DNA of 62,668 nucleotides from Bacillus sp. RO3 (GCF_012911895.1 NZ_JAAXCV010000009.1:1-62668), one strand, 5' to 3'. Positions 1 through 8,944 are shown, counted from the first letter of the stretch. Notes: a model not told the origin generated them from the sequence alone. Made by a program: numbers and translations.

Positions 1-120
1 TGCTTACAGCTTCCTTCAGATTCCAGGTCACCCTGGACACCCTTGCCTTCAGCTAACGGCTACAACGACCTTCACCGTTCGGGACTTGAACCCTAAAGCG
101 TGTGCACATGCCGGGCACAC
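1..120 (-). mobile_element. Group II intron, 5' end (truncated by the window edge)
   Basis: Read on the minus strand, the segment starts with GTGTG at position 120, matching the GUGYG consensus of group II intron 5' ends. It continues with text typical of bacterial intron domain I (CCCGGCATG, then AAGTCCCGAACGGTGAAGG, then GCAAGGGTGTCC further in). It begins directly after the T-run of the aroA terminator, the preferred landing place of class C group II introns. The remainder, including any reverse transcriptase gene, lies beyond position 1. The family call is from recognition of domain I and the site, not from a covariance model. Confidence 0.8.
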
Positions 121-156
121 AAAAAAAGGTTGGATCCTCCAACAGGATCCAACCTT
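121..156 (-). terminator. Rho-independent terminator of aroA
   Basis: A 12-bp perfect stem (126-137 with 145-156, 7-nt loop) is followed on the minus strand by seven T residues (127-121). It sits 16 nt after the aroA stop. The group II intron starts at the base right after the T-run. Confidence 0.9.
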
Positions 157-172
157 CTTTTATATCGATATA

Positions 173-1249
173 TTATACTTCAATCGTTCTTCCTTTTAGT
201 AGCTCCTGGTAGAAACGGTCGAACTGATCGAGATCCATTTGCTGAGCAGAGTCGGACAGGGCAACGGCTGGATCTGGATGAACCTCTGCCATTACGCCGT
301 CTGCACCGATGGCAAGTGCTGCTTTTGCCGTAGGAAGCAATAGGTCTCTTCGTCCGGTAGAATGGGTAACATCCACGAAGACCGGTAGATGTGTTTCTTG
401 TTTAAGGATAGGGACAGCTGAAATGTCCAATGTGTTTCTTGTCGCTTTTTCGTACGTACGGATTCCGCGTTCACAAAGGATAATATCTCCGTTTCCTTGT
501 GAAATGATGTATTCGGCCGCATTGATGAATTCATCGATGGTTGCTGCTAAGCCGCGTTTAAGCAATACAGGCTTCTTCACAGCTCCGGCTGCTTTCAACA
601 GCTCAAAGTTCTGCATGTTTCTTGCACCGATTTGAATCACATCAATGTATTCCAATGCAGGTTCGATATCGGCAGGGTTGACGATTTCACTCACGACAGC
701 CAAATCGTATTCATCTGCCACTTTTTTGAGGATCTTCAAGCCTTCGATCCCTAATCCCTGGAAGTCATAAGGCGATGTTCTAGGTTTGAATGCTCCGCCT
801 CGAAGCAATTTAAGTCCTTTAGCTTTTACGGCTTTCGCCACTTCCGCCACTTGCTCGTAAGATTCAACGGCACATGGGCCGAAGATGAAGTGAGGCTTTC
901 CGTCTCCAATGGAGTCTCCGTTAATCGTAACAATCGTATCATCAGGTTTCTTTTTACGTGAAACCAGCAACGCTTTACGGTGATCATCTTTTTGTAATTC
1001 CAATCCGGCCTTAAAGATTTCTTTGAAAATATGTTCAATGGTCGAGTGTTCAAATGGACCATTGTTATGTTCTTTGATCAGATCCAGCATGCCTCTTTCA
1101 CGAACAGGATCATAGCGGTATACTCCTTGTGTTTCCTTGACACGCCCGATTTCCTGAACTAGTTTAGCACGTTCATTAATGGTGTCTAATAGTTTTAAGT
1201 TCATCTCGTCTACTTGTTTGCGCAATTGATCGAGCTCTTGATTACTCAC
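173..1249 (-). CDS. aroA: Bifunctional 3-deoxy-7-phosphoheptulonate synthase / chorismate mutase
   Basis: First enzyme of the shikimate pathway (phosphoenolpyruvate + erythrose 4-phosphate to DAHP) fused to an N-terminal chorismate mutase that also works as a feedback sensor in Bacillus. Residues 1-90 are the helical AroQ-type mutase; the TIM-barrel synthase follows, with GPCAVES near residue 122, [11 protein letters not shown] near 153, [10 protein letters not shown], and [10 protein letters not shown] place the start at a GTG at 1249, preceded by AAAGGGTG. That gives 358 aa, the usual Bacillus length; an upstream in-frame ATG at 1282 would add 11 atypical residues and lacks a ribosome binding site. 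Monocistronic: own promoter and terminator. No T-box is visible upstream. Confidence 0.95.
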   Translation of the reverse strand: MSNQELDQLRKQVDEMNLKLLDTINERAKLVQEIGRVKETQGVYRYDPVRERGMLDLIKEHNNGPFEHSTIEHIFKEIFKAGLELQKDDHRKALLVSRKKKPDDTIVTINGDSIGDGKPHFIFGPCAVESYEQVAEVAKAVKAKGLKLLRGGAFKPRTSPYDFQGLGIEGLKILKKVADEYDLAVVSEIVNPADIEPALEYIDVIQIGARNMQNFELLKAAGAVKKPVLLKRGLAATIDEFINAAEYIISQGNGDIILCERGIRTYEKATRNTLDISAVPILKQETHLPVFVDVTHSTGRRDLLLPTAKAALAIGADGVMAEVHPDPAVALSDSAQQMDLDQFDRFYQELLKGRTIEV

Positions 1250-1338
1250 AATACAGCACCCTTTCTTTTTTATCCTGTTCATACGTAAAAACTGTTATAG
1301 TTTTAAGAAAGTATGATACATTTTTGATATTGAAACTT

Positions 1339-1367
1339 ATTATAATAGAACATATCTAAAATGTCAC
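1339..1367 (-). promoter_or_regulatory. Sigma-A-like promoter of aroA
   Basis: On the minus strand GTGACA (1362-1367), a 17-bp spacer and TATAAT (1339-1344). It lies about 90 bp upstream of the GTG start of aroA. Confidence 0.65.
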
Positions 1368-1452
1368 GATAAATTTCTTTATTAATTAAACGCTTTTAAG
1401 CACTAAAGTATTTAGTATAGTATGAGAATAGGCTAAAGTGGGTGAATACGAA

Positions 1453-3606
1453 TTGAAAAAAAAGCAAAAAATTTTTGCATTGGACATTGGAACCCGGTCG
1501 GTTGTAGGGATTATCTTAGAGGAAGTAGACGGAATATTTCAAGTTTCAGATATAGTAGTGGAAGAGCACAAAAAACGGGCCATGCTGGATGGCCAGATTC
1601 ATGATGTACCCGCCGTTGCCGAGGTCATTCGGTCGATTAAAGGACAAATGGAGAAGAAGCACGGTCCCCTTCATAAAGTGTGTGTCGCAGCTGCGGGACG
1701 AGCCCTCAAAACGGAAACCGCCTCTTTTACCCTGGATATAAAAGGGAAGCCTCTCCTTGGGAAGGACGATATCCTTCATTTAGAATTAAGTGCTGTCCAG
1801 CAGGCTCAAGCACTGGCAGCTGAAAATGAAGATGACGTAAAGGACTATCACTATTATTGTGTTGGTTATTCCGTCCTTTTCTACCGGTTGGATGGTGAGG
1901 AAATCGGCAGTCTGATCGATCAGCAGGGGGATGAAGCGACTGTGGAAATTATCGCAACCTTTCTTCCAAGGGTAGTGGTGGAATCCCTCATTGCCGCCTT
2001 GAACAGGGCTGATCTTGAAATGGAAGCCTTGACCTTAGAGCCCATCGCTGCCATTAATGTCCTTATTCCTGAATCCATGAGAAGGCTGAATGTGGCACTC
2101 GTTGATATCGGGGCGGGTACGTCGGATATTGCCATTACGAATATGGGAACGGTGATCGCTTATGGGATGGTCCCGACTGCAGGCGATGAAATCACGGAAG
2201 CCATCAGCCATGAATTATTGCTGGACTTTCCATTGGCCGAACAAGCCAAAAGAGAGCTTCAGTCCTCCGATGACATTACAGTGACCGATATCCTTGGCTT
2301 TGAAACGACTTTTCCATCATATGAAGTGGTGGAGAAGATCAAACCGGCTGTCACCCGGTTGGCCGAGGAGATTTCAAAGGAGATTCTGCGGTTGAACAAT
2401 GGCAGTTCTCCACAGGCTGCCATGCTTGTGGGCGGAGGCAGCCTGACACCGGATCTGCCTGTACAATTAGCAGCGTCCTTACAGCTCCCCAACAACCGGG
2501 TGGCTGTAAGGGGAGCGGAAGCGATCCAGAATGTCACCATTGTCGATGAGATTACGAAAGGTCCTGACCTTGTCACCCCGATTGGCATTGCCATAGCCGC
2601 TAAACAGGCCCCTGTTCAATATGTGACCGTACACGTGAATGATCAACCGGTTAGACTCTTTGAAGTTAAGAGCCTGACGGTCGGTGACTGTATGTTAGCC
2701 GCAGGGTTAAAGCTTAGCAGATGGCACGGGATCCCTGGCAATGCGTTCTTTATATCAGTCAACGGCCAAGAGATTACCTTGCCAGGGGGGCACGGACACC
2801 CTCCCCTCATCGAAAAAAATGGTCAGCCATGCTCATTGGACGAAAGCATTGCCAATCACGATAAGATTTCAGTCGTTAAAGGACAGGACGGTACTTCACC
2901 ACGTGTCACCATTGGAGATTTATTGGATACCCCCTCTTCTAAACACATCATGATAGACGATACGGCTTATGAAGCAGCACCACTTGTATACAGAAATAAT
3001 CGGCCTGCAGAAATAAATGAGCTGATTGAGGATCGGGATTCGGTTCGGATTGAATGGCTGGAGTCCCTTCAGGATGTGTTAAAGCACTTCGGATATGAAG
3101 AGTGGATAACAGGCATTAAACCCTATCATTTAACCATTAACGGAAGGGAGACGTTCTTCCCTGTTTACAGCGGAAAACTGCTTATCCATGATGTAGAGGC
3201 CAAGCTTTCAACCAAGATTCAACATGGTGATCACATTTCATTCAAAGCTGGTACCCATCCAACCGTTCAAGAGCTCCTCGTCAAGAAACAGCTCTATCCA
3301 GGATCTACGATCGAGATTACATTTAACGGCAGGACGGTAAACCTTACGAAAGAAAGCTGCCGTGTTTACCGGAATGGTGCGAGACTTAAGATGGATGATC
3401 GCTTAAATTCCGGTGATTCCGTTGAAATAGAAGGCCAGCAAATGAGCTCCTTCATCTTCCAGGATTTATTCAATACGGTAGAAATCAATATGCCCTCCCA
3501 TGGAAATGGAAGCTTCGTCCTCTTGAAAAACGGCGAGGAAACCACCTTCTATGAAGAAATTCAAGCGGGGGATGCTTTAGAAATCCTCTGGCCCGAGACT
3601 ACATGA
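1453..3606 (+). CDS. FtsA/PilM-like actin-fold ATPase with repetitive C-terminal region
   Basis: Roughly residues 5-380 form an FtsA/PilM-type actin fold: phosphate-1 motif ALDIGTRSVVG near the start, phosphate-2 motif VDIGAGTSD near 217, and adenosine motif MLVGGGSLTPD near 323. The remaining ~330 residues are not part of standard FtsA. They contain at least five copies of a beta-rich module ending in a GD.[IV].[IVF]-type strand (for example HDKISV, RDSVRI, GDHISF, GDSVEI, GDALEI), several with an NG turn 20-30 residues earlier. No signal peptide or membrane anchor is seen. The start is TTG at 1453 with AAAGTGGGTGA 7 nt before it; an in-frame GTG at 1438 is the alternative. Single gene, divergent from aroA, with its own terminator. 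Function unknown; it is not cell-division FtsA, whose dcw neighbours are absent. Confidence 0.8.
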   Translation: MKKKQKIFALDIGTRSVVGIILEEVDGIFQVSDIVVEEHKKRAMLDGQIHDVPAVAEVIRSIKGQMEKKHGPLHKVCVAAAGRALKTETASFTLDIKGKPLLGKDDILHLELSAVQQAQALAAENEDDVKDYHYYCVGYSVLFYRLDGEEIGSLIDQQGDEATVEIIATFLPRVVVESLIAALNRADLEMEALTLEPIAAINVLIPESMRRLNVALVDIGAGTSDIAITNMGTVIAYGMVPTAGDEITEAISHELLLDFPLAEQAKRELQSSDDITVTDILGFETTFPSYEVVEKIKPAVTRLAEEISKEILRLNNGSSPQAAMLVGGGSLTPDLPVQLAASLQLPNNRVAVRGAEAIQNVTIVDEITKGPDLVTPIGIAIAAKQAPVQYVTVHVNDQPVRLFEVKSLTVGDCMLAAGLKLSRWHGIPGNAFFISVNGQEITLPGGHGHPPLIEKNGQPCSLDESIANHDKISVVKGQDGTSPRVTIGDLLDTPSSKHIMIDDTAYEAAPLVYRNNRPAEINELIEDRDSVRIEWLESLQDVLKHFGYEEWITGIKPYHLTINGRETFFPVYSGKLLIHDVEAKLSTKIQHGDHISFKAGTHPTVQELLVKKQLYPGSTIEITFNGRTVNLTKESCRVYRNGARLKMDDRLNSGDSVEIEGQQMSSFIFQDLFNTVEINMPSHGNGSFVLLKNGEETTFYEEIQAGDALEILWPETT

Positions 3607-3619
3607 TAACATGGCACAC

Positions 3620-3650
3620 AAAAAAACTGGCGTAACAGCCAGTTTTTTTT
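3620..3650. terminator. Bidirectional terminator between the FtsA-like gene and the YtxH-like gene
   Basis: Stem ACTGGC/GCCAGT with six A's on the left and eight T's on the right, so it can stop transcription from both sides. It overlaps the stop codon of the convergent minus-strand gene. Confidence 0.9.
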
Positions 3651-4203
3651 ATGATCCAATTTGTCCTGGAATGCTGCTTTCTCGATTCGTCGGGTGAATC
3701 GGCTCAACATCATGAGAGGCAGAAGATGGGCTGTCGGGGGAAGAACCTTCTGTCACTTCTTCTCCTGCTTCTCTCACTTTGCCTCCAATGTCCTTCAATT
3801 CTTCCGCTGCTTCTTTTGTCGTTGCGATGAGTTCAGAAGAATTATCCTTCACTTGATTCACCTGATCGATGACATCATCATTCACCTTTTCATACAGGCT
3901 TTGTGCATCATTGATGGCTTCCTTTAATACGGTTGAAGCCGTTTTAAGGCGGTCCTGCCAGTCATTCATCACCCCCGAAGGATCTTCCTTAACCTTTGCC
4001 ACCATTCCCATGGTAGAGTCCTTCATCGTGGATGTATTGGATGCCACCCGTTTTCTCGTTGTCTTATCAAGCATGGCCAGTGCACCGCCTACGACGGCTC
4101 CCACGACCATGCCCTTCAATAATTTACCGTTCTTTTCACCGGAAGTGCCGTTCATTGTGTCAGTATTGCGCGTTTCAGTATGATAAGGTACTGTCTGTGT
4201 CAT
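3649..4203 (-). CDS. YtxH-domain stress protein (second copy)
   Basis: 184-aa protein with a polar Thr/Asn-rich N-terminus, then a glycine/alanine membrane-like segment (GKLLKGMVVGAVVGGALAML, about residues 26-45). A long, highly charged helical tail follows, predicted coiled-coil-like from its spacing, with a Ser/Pro-rich end. This is the YtxH plan; a true YtxH lies 0.7 kb upstream, so this is probably a diverged paralog. Ribosome binding site AGGAGGAACGATTC precedes the ATG. A sigma-B-like promoter sits 50 bp upstream, so I infer general-stress expression independent of ytxGH. Molecular role unknown. Confidence 0.75.
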   Translation of the reverse strand: MTQTVPYHTETRNTDTMNGTSGEKNGKLLKGMVVGAVVGGALAMLDKTTRKRVASNTSTMKDSTMGMVAKVKEDPSGVMNDWQDRLKTASTVLKEAINDAQSLYEKVNDDVIDQVNQVKDNSSELIATTKEAAEELKDIGGKVREAGEEVTEGSSPDSPSSASHDVEPIHPTNRESSIPGQIGS

Positions 4204-4253
4204 GAATCGTTCCTCCTAATTTACTTTAAATATTTATTCATGTTATAAAGTAC

Positions 4254-4278
4254 ATTCCCTCCCCTAAAAAAAATAAAC
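4254..4278 (-). promoter_or_regulatory. Sigma-B-like promoter of the YtxH-like gene
   Basis: On the minus strand GTTTAT (4273-4278), 13-bp spacer, GGGAAT (4254-4259). This fits the sigma-B consensus GTTTAW-N12-14-GGGWAW. Confidence 0.7.
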
Positions 4279-4410
4279 ATTTCGGATGATATTACCATAT
4301 ATTGTCATTACCAAGAGTGAATGATGTCTTCCCCTTTGTTCAAATGGTCCATCTACCGATCTTTAGTGATTTTCGTATCTGGTCACATCCATAGGCCACC
4401 TTAGCACGAT

Positions 4411-4440
4411 AAAAAAAGACCCTGTTAACACAGAGTCCTT
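4411..4440 (-). terminator. Terminator of ytxJ
   Basis: An imperfect stem centred on CTGT/ACAG with flanking GAC/GTC is followed on the minus strand by seven T's (4417-4411). It lies just after the ytxJ stop. Confidence 0.75.
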
Positions 4441-4444
4441 TTCC

Positions 4445-4759
4445 CTACAGCTTATTCAATTCCTTCTCAGTGATATTCCAATGAGAAGCATTCCAGCCCG
4501 GCTTTCCGTCAATGAACAGGAAGGCCTGTGGCGATTCATGTCTGATGCCAAATTTCTCGGCTATATGATTCGAAAGCTCCCTAGATTCCTGGACAGCTAA
4601 ATAATAGCCGTCTTCTTCTTCATGATTGCTCAAAAAGGCCTGGTATTCATTGAATGCATTCGAGCTCACGGGACAGGTCAAGCTGTGCTTCATAAAAAAG
4701 AAGCGGGAATGTGTTTCAGCAAGCTGTTCAAACTGTTGAACGGTTTCAATCTTTTGCAT
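4445..4759 (-). CDS. ytxJ: YtxJ, bacilliredoxin-like monothiol protein
   Basis: A 104-aa thioredoxin-fold protein of the YtxJ family, described as a bacillithiol-system redox-active protein. The active-site region reads MKHSLTCPVS, a single reactive cysteine rather than CxxC, and the cis-proline segment is SPQAFLFIDGKP. Predicted cytosolic. I chose the second ATG (4759): AAAGGAAG then lies about 10 nt upstream, whereas it abuts the first ATG at 4768. Downstream of ytxH but separated from it by a terminator and a 19-bp palindrome, so it may be transcribed on its own. Confidence 0.88.
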   Translation of the reverse strand: MQKIETVQQFEQLAETHSRFFFMKHSLTCPVSSNAFNEYQAFLSNHEEEDGYYLAVQESRELSNHIAEKFGIRHESPQAFLFIDGKPGWNASHWNITEKELNKL

Positions 4760-4801
4760 GTGGCTCATTCTTCCTTTCTTTCGTGTGTATGATTCATCAT
4801 C

Positions 4802-4820
4802 GAGAGGCAGTCACTGCCTC
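4802..4820. promoter_or_regulatory. Perfect 19-bp palindrome upstream of ytxJ
   Basis: AGAGGCAGTCACTGCCTCT is a perfect inverted repeat around a single central base. It lies between the ytxH terminator and the ytxJ ribosome binding site. It could be an operator or an mRNA hairpin; no T-run follows on the minus strand, so it is not a terminator. Confidence 0.5.
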
Positions 4821-4839
4821 TTACCTTTTCAATCCAATA

Positions 4840-4873
4840 AAAAAACGGTGAAGTCATCATATCACTTCACCGC
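4840..4873 (-). terminator. Terminator of ytxH
   Basis: 9-bp stem CGGTGAAGT/ACTTCACCG (4845-4853 with 4864-4872) followed on the minus strand by a run of T's. Confidence 0.9.
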
Positions 4874-4888
4874 CCTTGGAATCAATTA

Positions 4889-5374
4889 TTATTGATTGAA
4901 CGTCTTCTCTGTTTCATCAAAGGCTTTTTTTGTTTCTTCAAGCTTTTGATTCACATCTTCTGTTTCTTCGCCAGGTGTCGTGTCACCTACAGAAACAGCC
5001 TGCAGTTCATCTGTTTCTGCTGCCTCATCTTTATTAGAGCGGTACGTTTTCAGCTTTCCAACGACATTGTTGGACTGCTCCTGTACGGATTTAGTCAGGG
5101 CTGAAGATTTCTCTTTCGCCACTGCTGCAAATTCGTTACTCTTTTCAACAGCTGTATCTTTCCATTGACCCGTCTTTTCTCTGATGACAGTAGCCTGCTC
5201 GTTCAGATCATGACGAAGGTCTTTACCGGATTTAGGAGCAAGGAGTAAAGCTGTTGCTGCTCCCACGATCCCTCCAATCAGCGTGCCGATCATGAAGTCC
5301 TTTGAGTTAATGTTGTTGCTGTCGTTTGTTTGGTTCTGGTTTTGATTTTGGTTTTGATTGTACTGTTGTGTCAT
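4889..5374 (-). CDS. ytxH: YtxH general stress protein
   Basis: 161-aa YtxH-family protein. It begins with a QN-repeat tract (residues 3-16, low complexity), then a glycine/alanine-rich membrane-spanning helix (FMIGTLIGGIVGAATALLLAP, about 27-47), then a long charged helical tail. The segment after the helix (KSGKDLRHDL) is typical of the family. Starts 18 nt after ytxG and ends at a strong terminator. Promoter evidence upstream of ytxG points to sigma-B control, as described for B. subtilis ytxGHJ. Biochemical function unknown. Confidence 0.9.
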   Translation of the reverse strand: MTQQYNQNQNQNQNQTNDSNNINSKDFMIGTLIGGIVGAATALLLAPKSGKDLRHDLNEQATVIREKTGQWKDTAVEKSNEFAAVAKEKSSALTKSVQEQSNNVVGKLKTYRSNKDEAAETDELQAVSVGDTTPGEETEDVNQKLEETKKAFDETEKTFNQ

Positions 5375-5392
5375 GTTAAAAAATCCCCTCTC

Positions 5393-5905
5393 CTAATTGT
5401 TATAAGATTTTGCTCTTTTAATCAATTTTTCTTGAGGTCGAACTTCTTTAGATGATTGGTTATGAACAGCTGCATCAGGTTGATTGGGCTGTTTTTCCTG
5501 TTTTTGTTTCCATTTGTCCTTCAACTCGATAAATGCATTCCCCCACTGAACGACCTGTGATATCTTGCCCTGGTTGCGCTCCAGTTCAGTCGAAATGGAA
5601 GAACTCACTTTCTTAACCGAGTTATTAAGGTTCTGAATGGAATGTCCTACATCTCTTACTGCATAAACCACTGTGTTCAGATCCTCAGACTTCTTCTGGA
5701 TATCCTCGGCTAATAGGTTTGTTTTATGTAGTAATTCTGTAGATTCCTTTGTAACCCCCTGAAGCTGACTCTCAAGGCCCGTCAAGGTAGTCGAGACACT
5801 GTCCAACGTGGTACCGAGAGACTTCAAGGTCTTCATGACACTCATAACTAAAATAAAAAATGCAACTGCGATAACAGCTACGCTTAGATAAAGAATGATT
5901 TCCAT
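5393..5905 (-). CDS. ytxG: YtxG, DUF948 membrane-anchored coiled-coil protein
   Basis: 170-aa protein with an N-terminal transmembrane helix (residues 4-24) followed by a helical, heptad-like region to about 120 and a Lys/Gln-rich tail. This is the DUF948 architecture of YtxG. First gene of the ytxG-ytxH operon; ribosome binding site GGAGGTGGGCAG is followed by ATG. A sigma-B-like promoter is 28 bp upstream. Confidence 0.9.
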   Translation of the reverse strand: MEIILYLSVAVIAVAFFILVMSVMKTLKSLGTTLDSVSTTLTGLESQLQGVTKESTELLHKTNLLAEDIQKKSEDLNTVVYAVRDVGHSIQNLNNSVKKVSSSISTELERNQGKISQVVQWGNAFIELKDKWKQKQEKQPNQPDAAVHNQSSKEVRPQEKLIKRAKSYNN

Positions 5906-5932
5906 CTGCCCACCTCCAAGTATAGAAATTCT

Positions 5933-5957
5933 TTACCCTTATCATAAACAATTAAAC
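5933..5957 (-). promoter_or_regulatory. Sigma-B-like promoter of ytxGH
   Basis: Minus strand GTTTAA (5952-5957), 13-bp spacer, GGGTAA (5933-5938): close to consensus and placed 28 bp before the ytxG start. The spacer length equals that of the second YtxH gene's promoter. Confidence 0.8.
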
Positions 5958-6108
5958 ATTATACTAGTATTTCTTCCTTGCAGGTGAATTCTCCTGCATG
6001 AAAATAAATTTTTTTCTATTATTAGCATTTCTCTATTCGTTTCTCTCATCCATTCCATATGGATTTAGGGTACAATAAAGTAGACCATACATATAGGGGG
6101 AAAATCAC

Positions 6109-7224
6109 ATGAAAGATCCACGCATTGAAAAATTGGCAAGAAATTTGATTCGGTATTCCGTTCAGCTCCAGCCTGGCGAGAAAGTGCTGATTGAAAACTT
6201 CGGTCTGCAGCGTGAACTTGTCACAGCACTTGTGAAAGAAGCGTATGAAGCAGGCGGTCATCCTTTTGTTTCGCTTAAAGACCACATTGTCGACCGTGCG
6301 CTATTAATGGGGGCACAGGATGAACAATACAACATGATGGCAAGCTTCGAAGCAGGCGTCATGGAGCAAATGGATGCTTATATCGGCTTACGGTCCGGGG
6401 ACAACATCAACGAACATTCAGATGTACCCGATGACAAAATGAAAATCCACGGAAACACGATCGGAAAGAAAGTACATAGAGAAATCCGTGTCCCTAAGAA
6501 AAAATGGGTCGTACTCCGCTATCCGAATTCATCTATGGCACAACTTGCAAACATGAGTACAGAAGGCTTCGAAGACTTCTACTTCAACGTCTGCAACCTC
6601 GACTACAGTAAAATGGACAAAGCCATGGACAACCTCGTTGAGCTCATGAACAAAACAGATAAAGTCCGATTAACCGGACAAGGGACGGACCTCACCTTCT
6701 CCATCAAGGACATTCCCGCCGTGAAATGTGCCGGTCGCCTAAATATCCCGGATGGGGAAGTTTACAGTGCACCTGTAAAGGATTCCGTGAATGGCGTGAT
6801 TACCTACAATACGCCGTCACCTTATAACGGATTCACATTTGAGAATGTGAAATTGACATTCAAGGATGGGAAGATCGTTGAAGCCACTGCCAACGATACA
6901 GACCGTATCAACAAAATCTTTGATACGGATGAAGGGGCAAGATATGTGGGGGAATTCGCCATCGGTGTGAACCCTTATATCCAACATCCGATGCAGGACA
7001 TCCTATTTGATGAAAAGATCGATGGAAGCTTCCACTTCACACCGGGTGAATGCTATGAAGAGGCTTATAACGGAAACCACTCTAACATCCACTGGGATAT
7101 GGTGATGATCCAGCGTCCTGAATATGGCGGAGGAGAGATTTATTTCGACGATGTCCTTATCCGGAAAGATGGACGCTTTGTACTTGAAGAACTTCACGTG
7201 TTAAATCCAGAGAATTTGAAATAA
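6109..7224 (+). CDS. M29-family (AmpS-like) metallo-aminopeptidase
   Basis: 371-aa cytosolic aminopeptidase of the M29 family, which removes N-terminal residues using a two-metal centre. Family-type ligands appear as Glu in DGEVYSAPV (about 216), Glu in GEFAIGVNP (about 282), and the His/Asp cluster in GNHSNIHWDM (about 323-330). Shorter than B. subtilis AmpS (about 410 aa), and the N-terminal domain (GEKVLIENFG) is typical of the short subgroup. ATG preceded by AGGGGGAAAATCAC. Monocistronic with a terminator directly downstream. Confidence 0.85.
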   Translation: MKDPRIEKLARNLIRYSVQLQPGEKVLIENFGLQRELVTALVKEAYEAGGHPFVSLKDHIVDRALLMGAQDEQYNMMASFEAGVMEQMDAYIGLRSGDNINEHSDVPDDKMKIHGNTIGKKVHREIRVPKKKWVVLRYPNSSMAQLANMSTEGFEDFYFNVCNLDYSKMDKAMDNLVELMNKTDKVRLTGQGTDLTFSIKDIPAVKCAGRLNIPDGEVYSAPVKDSVNGVITYNTPSPYNGFTFENVKLTFKDGKIVEATANDTDRINKIFDTDEGARYVGEFAIGVNPYIQHPMQDILFDEKIDGSFHFTPGECYEEAYNGNHSNIHWDMVMIQRPEYGGGEIYFDDVLIRKDGRFVLEELHVLNPENLK

Positions 7225-7231
7225 TGGAAGG

Positions 7232-7266
7232 GCCACTGTCATGCATCATGACGGTGGCTTTTTTTG
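7232..7266 (+). terminator. Terminator of the M29 aminopeptidase gene
   Basis: Stem GCCACTGTCATG with CATGACGGTGGC (one mismatch), followed by seven T's. Confidence 0.9.
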
Positions 7267-7313
7267 ATTTGGAGGTAAGAAGGATCGCTGTGGAATTTTC
7301 TTGTTCCATTGAC

Positions 7314-7371
7314 TGTTGAATGATCCCTGTCATTTACCTGTTGAATGATCCCTGTCATTTACCTGTTGAAT
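7314..7371. repeat. 25-bp direct tandem repeat, 2.3 copies
   Basis: The unit starting TGTTGAATGATCCC and ending CATTTACC occurs exactly twice (7314-7338, 7339-7363), then its first 8 bases again (7364-7371). Lies between convergent genes; no coding potential seen. Confidence 0.9.
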
Positions 7372-7465
7372 TCCCGACTAATATTGACAGGGGAAATACC
7401 TAAAGATCTTTGCCTGTCAAATAGATGAGGTTTTTTAACAGACAAATGACCCTTCCATAAAACAC

Positions 7466-7492
7466 AAAAAAACCGGCCCCATCAGGACCGGC
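7466..7492 (-). terminator. Terminator of murC
   Basis: GC-rich stem with CCGG at both ends (G-T pair inside) followed on the minus strand by seven T's. Ten bases after the murC stop. Confidence 0.85.
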
Positions 7493-7501
7493 TATTTCAC
7501 G

Positions 7502-8818
7502 TTAATTTTCTGTCACTTGCTCCCCAAGCTTTTCTTCATAAGCCTGCTGGAACTTTTGGACATCCCCTGCTCCCATGAAAATAAGCACGGCATTTTCATG
7601 TTTGAGTAAGGCGGACGTATCTTGTTCGTCGATGATTTCGCATCCTTCAATCTTGCTTCCAAGGTCGTTGATGGAAAGCTTTCCGTGGTTTTCCCTTGCC
7701 GAACCGAAAATTTCGCACAGGTACACCTTATCTGCAAGACTTAACGTTTCCGCAAACTCGGAAAGGAAGGTCTGTGTGCGTGTAAATGTATGCGGCTGGA
7801 AGACAGCGATAATTTCTTTTTCGGGATATTTCTGTCTTGCCGAGTCCACAGTCGCCTTGATTTCAGTCGGATGATGGGCATAGTCATCGATTAAGATCTG
7901 GGAACCCACTTCCTTTTCGGAGAAACGTCGTTTAACTCCTTTAAATGAGCTTAATCTTTCCTGGACGACCGCTGTATCGAGCTCTTCATAATGACAGATG
8001 GCGATGACGGATAACGCATTCAGGATGTTATGGTCCCCGAAAGTCGGGATTTTGAATGTAGCGTAAAATTCATTGCGTACAAACACATCGAACGTTGTAC
8101 CGCTTCTGTCACGTGAAACGTTTCTCGCCTGGAAATCATTTTCCTCGGCGAAGCCGTAGAACACGACTGGGACCTGGGCCTGGATTTTCTGCAGCTGTTC
8201 ATCATCTCCACATGCGATGATCCCCTTTTTCACCTGCATGGCCATCTCCTGGAATGCAGAGAATACGTCATCCACATTGGCAAAATAATCGGGATGATCA
8301 AAGTCGATGTTCGTCATGATCGCATAGTCAGGGAAATACGACAGGAAGTGCCGGCGATACTCGCACGCTTCAAATACAAAGTACTGAGCATCGACTTCCC
8401 CTTTTCCCGTTCCATCCCCAATCAGAAATGAAGTGGGCTTCGCGCCGCTGATGACATGTGCAAGCAATCCGGTAGTTGACGTTTTCCCGTGTGCACCGGT
8501 TACAGCTACGCTTGTGAATTTCTGCATGAAATCACCAAGGAACCTGTGGTACCTGGTCACGGGCAGACCCTGCTCGACAGCTTCCTGAATTTCTTCATGT
8601 GTATCAGGAAAGGCATTTCCTGCGATCACATGCATATCCCCTCCAATGTTTTCTTTTTGGAAAGGGAGGATTTTTATATTTGATTCATCTAGAGCCTTTT
8701 GAGTAAAGAAATACTTATCTACATCGGATCCTTGGACCTCGTAGTCCATATCGTGGAGTATTTGGGCTAAAGCACTCATACCCGACCCTTTAATTCCTAC
8801 GAAATGATATATAGTCAT
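7502..8818 (-). CDS. murC: UDP-N-acetylmuramate--L-alanine ligase
   Basis: Cytosolic Mur ligase adding L-alanine to UDP-MurNAc in peptidoglycan synthesis. N-terminal Rossmann-like domain starts [11 protein letters not shown]; the ATP-binding P-loop GAHGKTSTT is near residue 108; central-domain segment [11 protein letters not shown] and C-terminal-domain [10 protein letters not shown] are as expected. Length 438 aa is normal. ATG with GGAGGTTCTATT upstream. The gene stands alone near the sftA/ytp genes, as in B. subtilis, not in the dcw cluster. Confidence 0.97.
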   Translation of the reverse strand: MTIYHFVGIKGSGMSALAQILHDMDYEVQGSDVDKYFFTQKALDESNIKILPFQKENIGGDMHVIAGNAFPDTHEEIQEAVEQGLPVTRYHRFLGDFMQKFTSVAVTGAHGKTSTTGLLAHVISGAKPTSFLIGDGTGKGEVDAQYFVFEACEYRRHFLSYFPDYAIMTNIDFDHPDYFANVDDVFSAFQEMAMQVKKGIIACGDDEQLQKIQAQVPVVFYGFAEENDFQARNVSRDRSGTTFDVFVRNEFYATFKIPTFGDHNILNALSVIAICHYEELDTAVVQERLSSFKGVKRRFSEKEVGSQILIDDYAHHPTEIKATVDSARQKYPEKEIIAVFQPHTFTRTQTFLSEFAETLSLADKVYLCEIFGSARENHGKLSINDLGSKIEGCEIIDEQDTSALLKHENAVLIFMGAGDVQKFQQAYEEKLGEQVTEN

Positions 8819-8944
8819 AATAGAACCTCCAACAATCGTCTATCTAAAAGCATTATATGAATTGAATATACTTTTGATATTGAGTATAGAAAAAAGCGAA
8901 CTTTCTTCAACTTGAAACATTATATCATTATTTAAAATCCCTGA

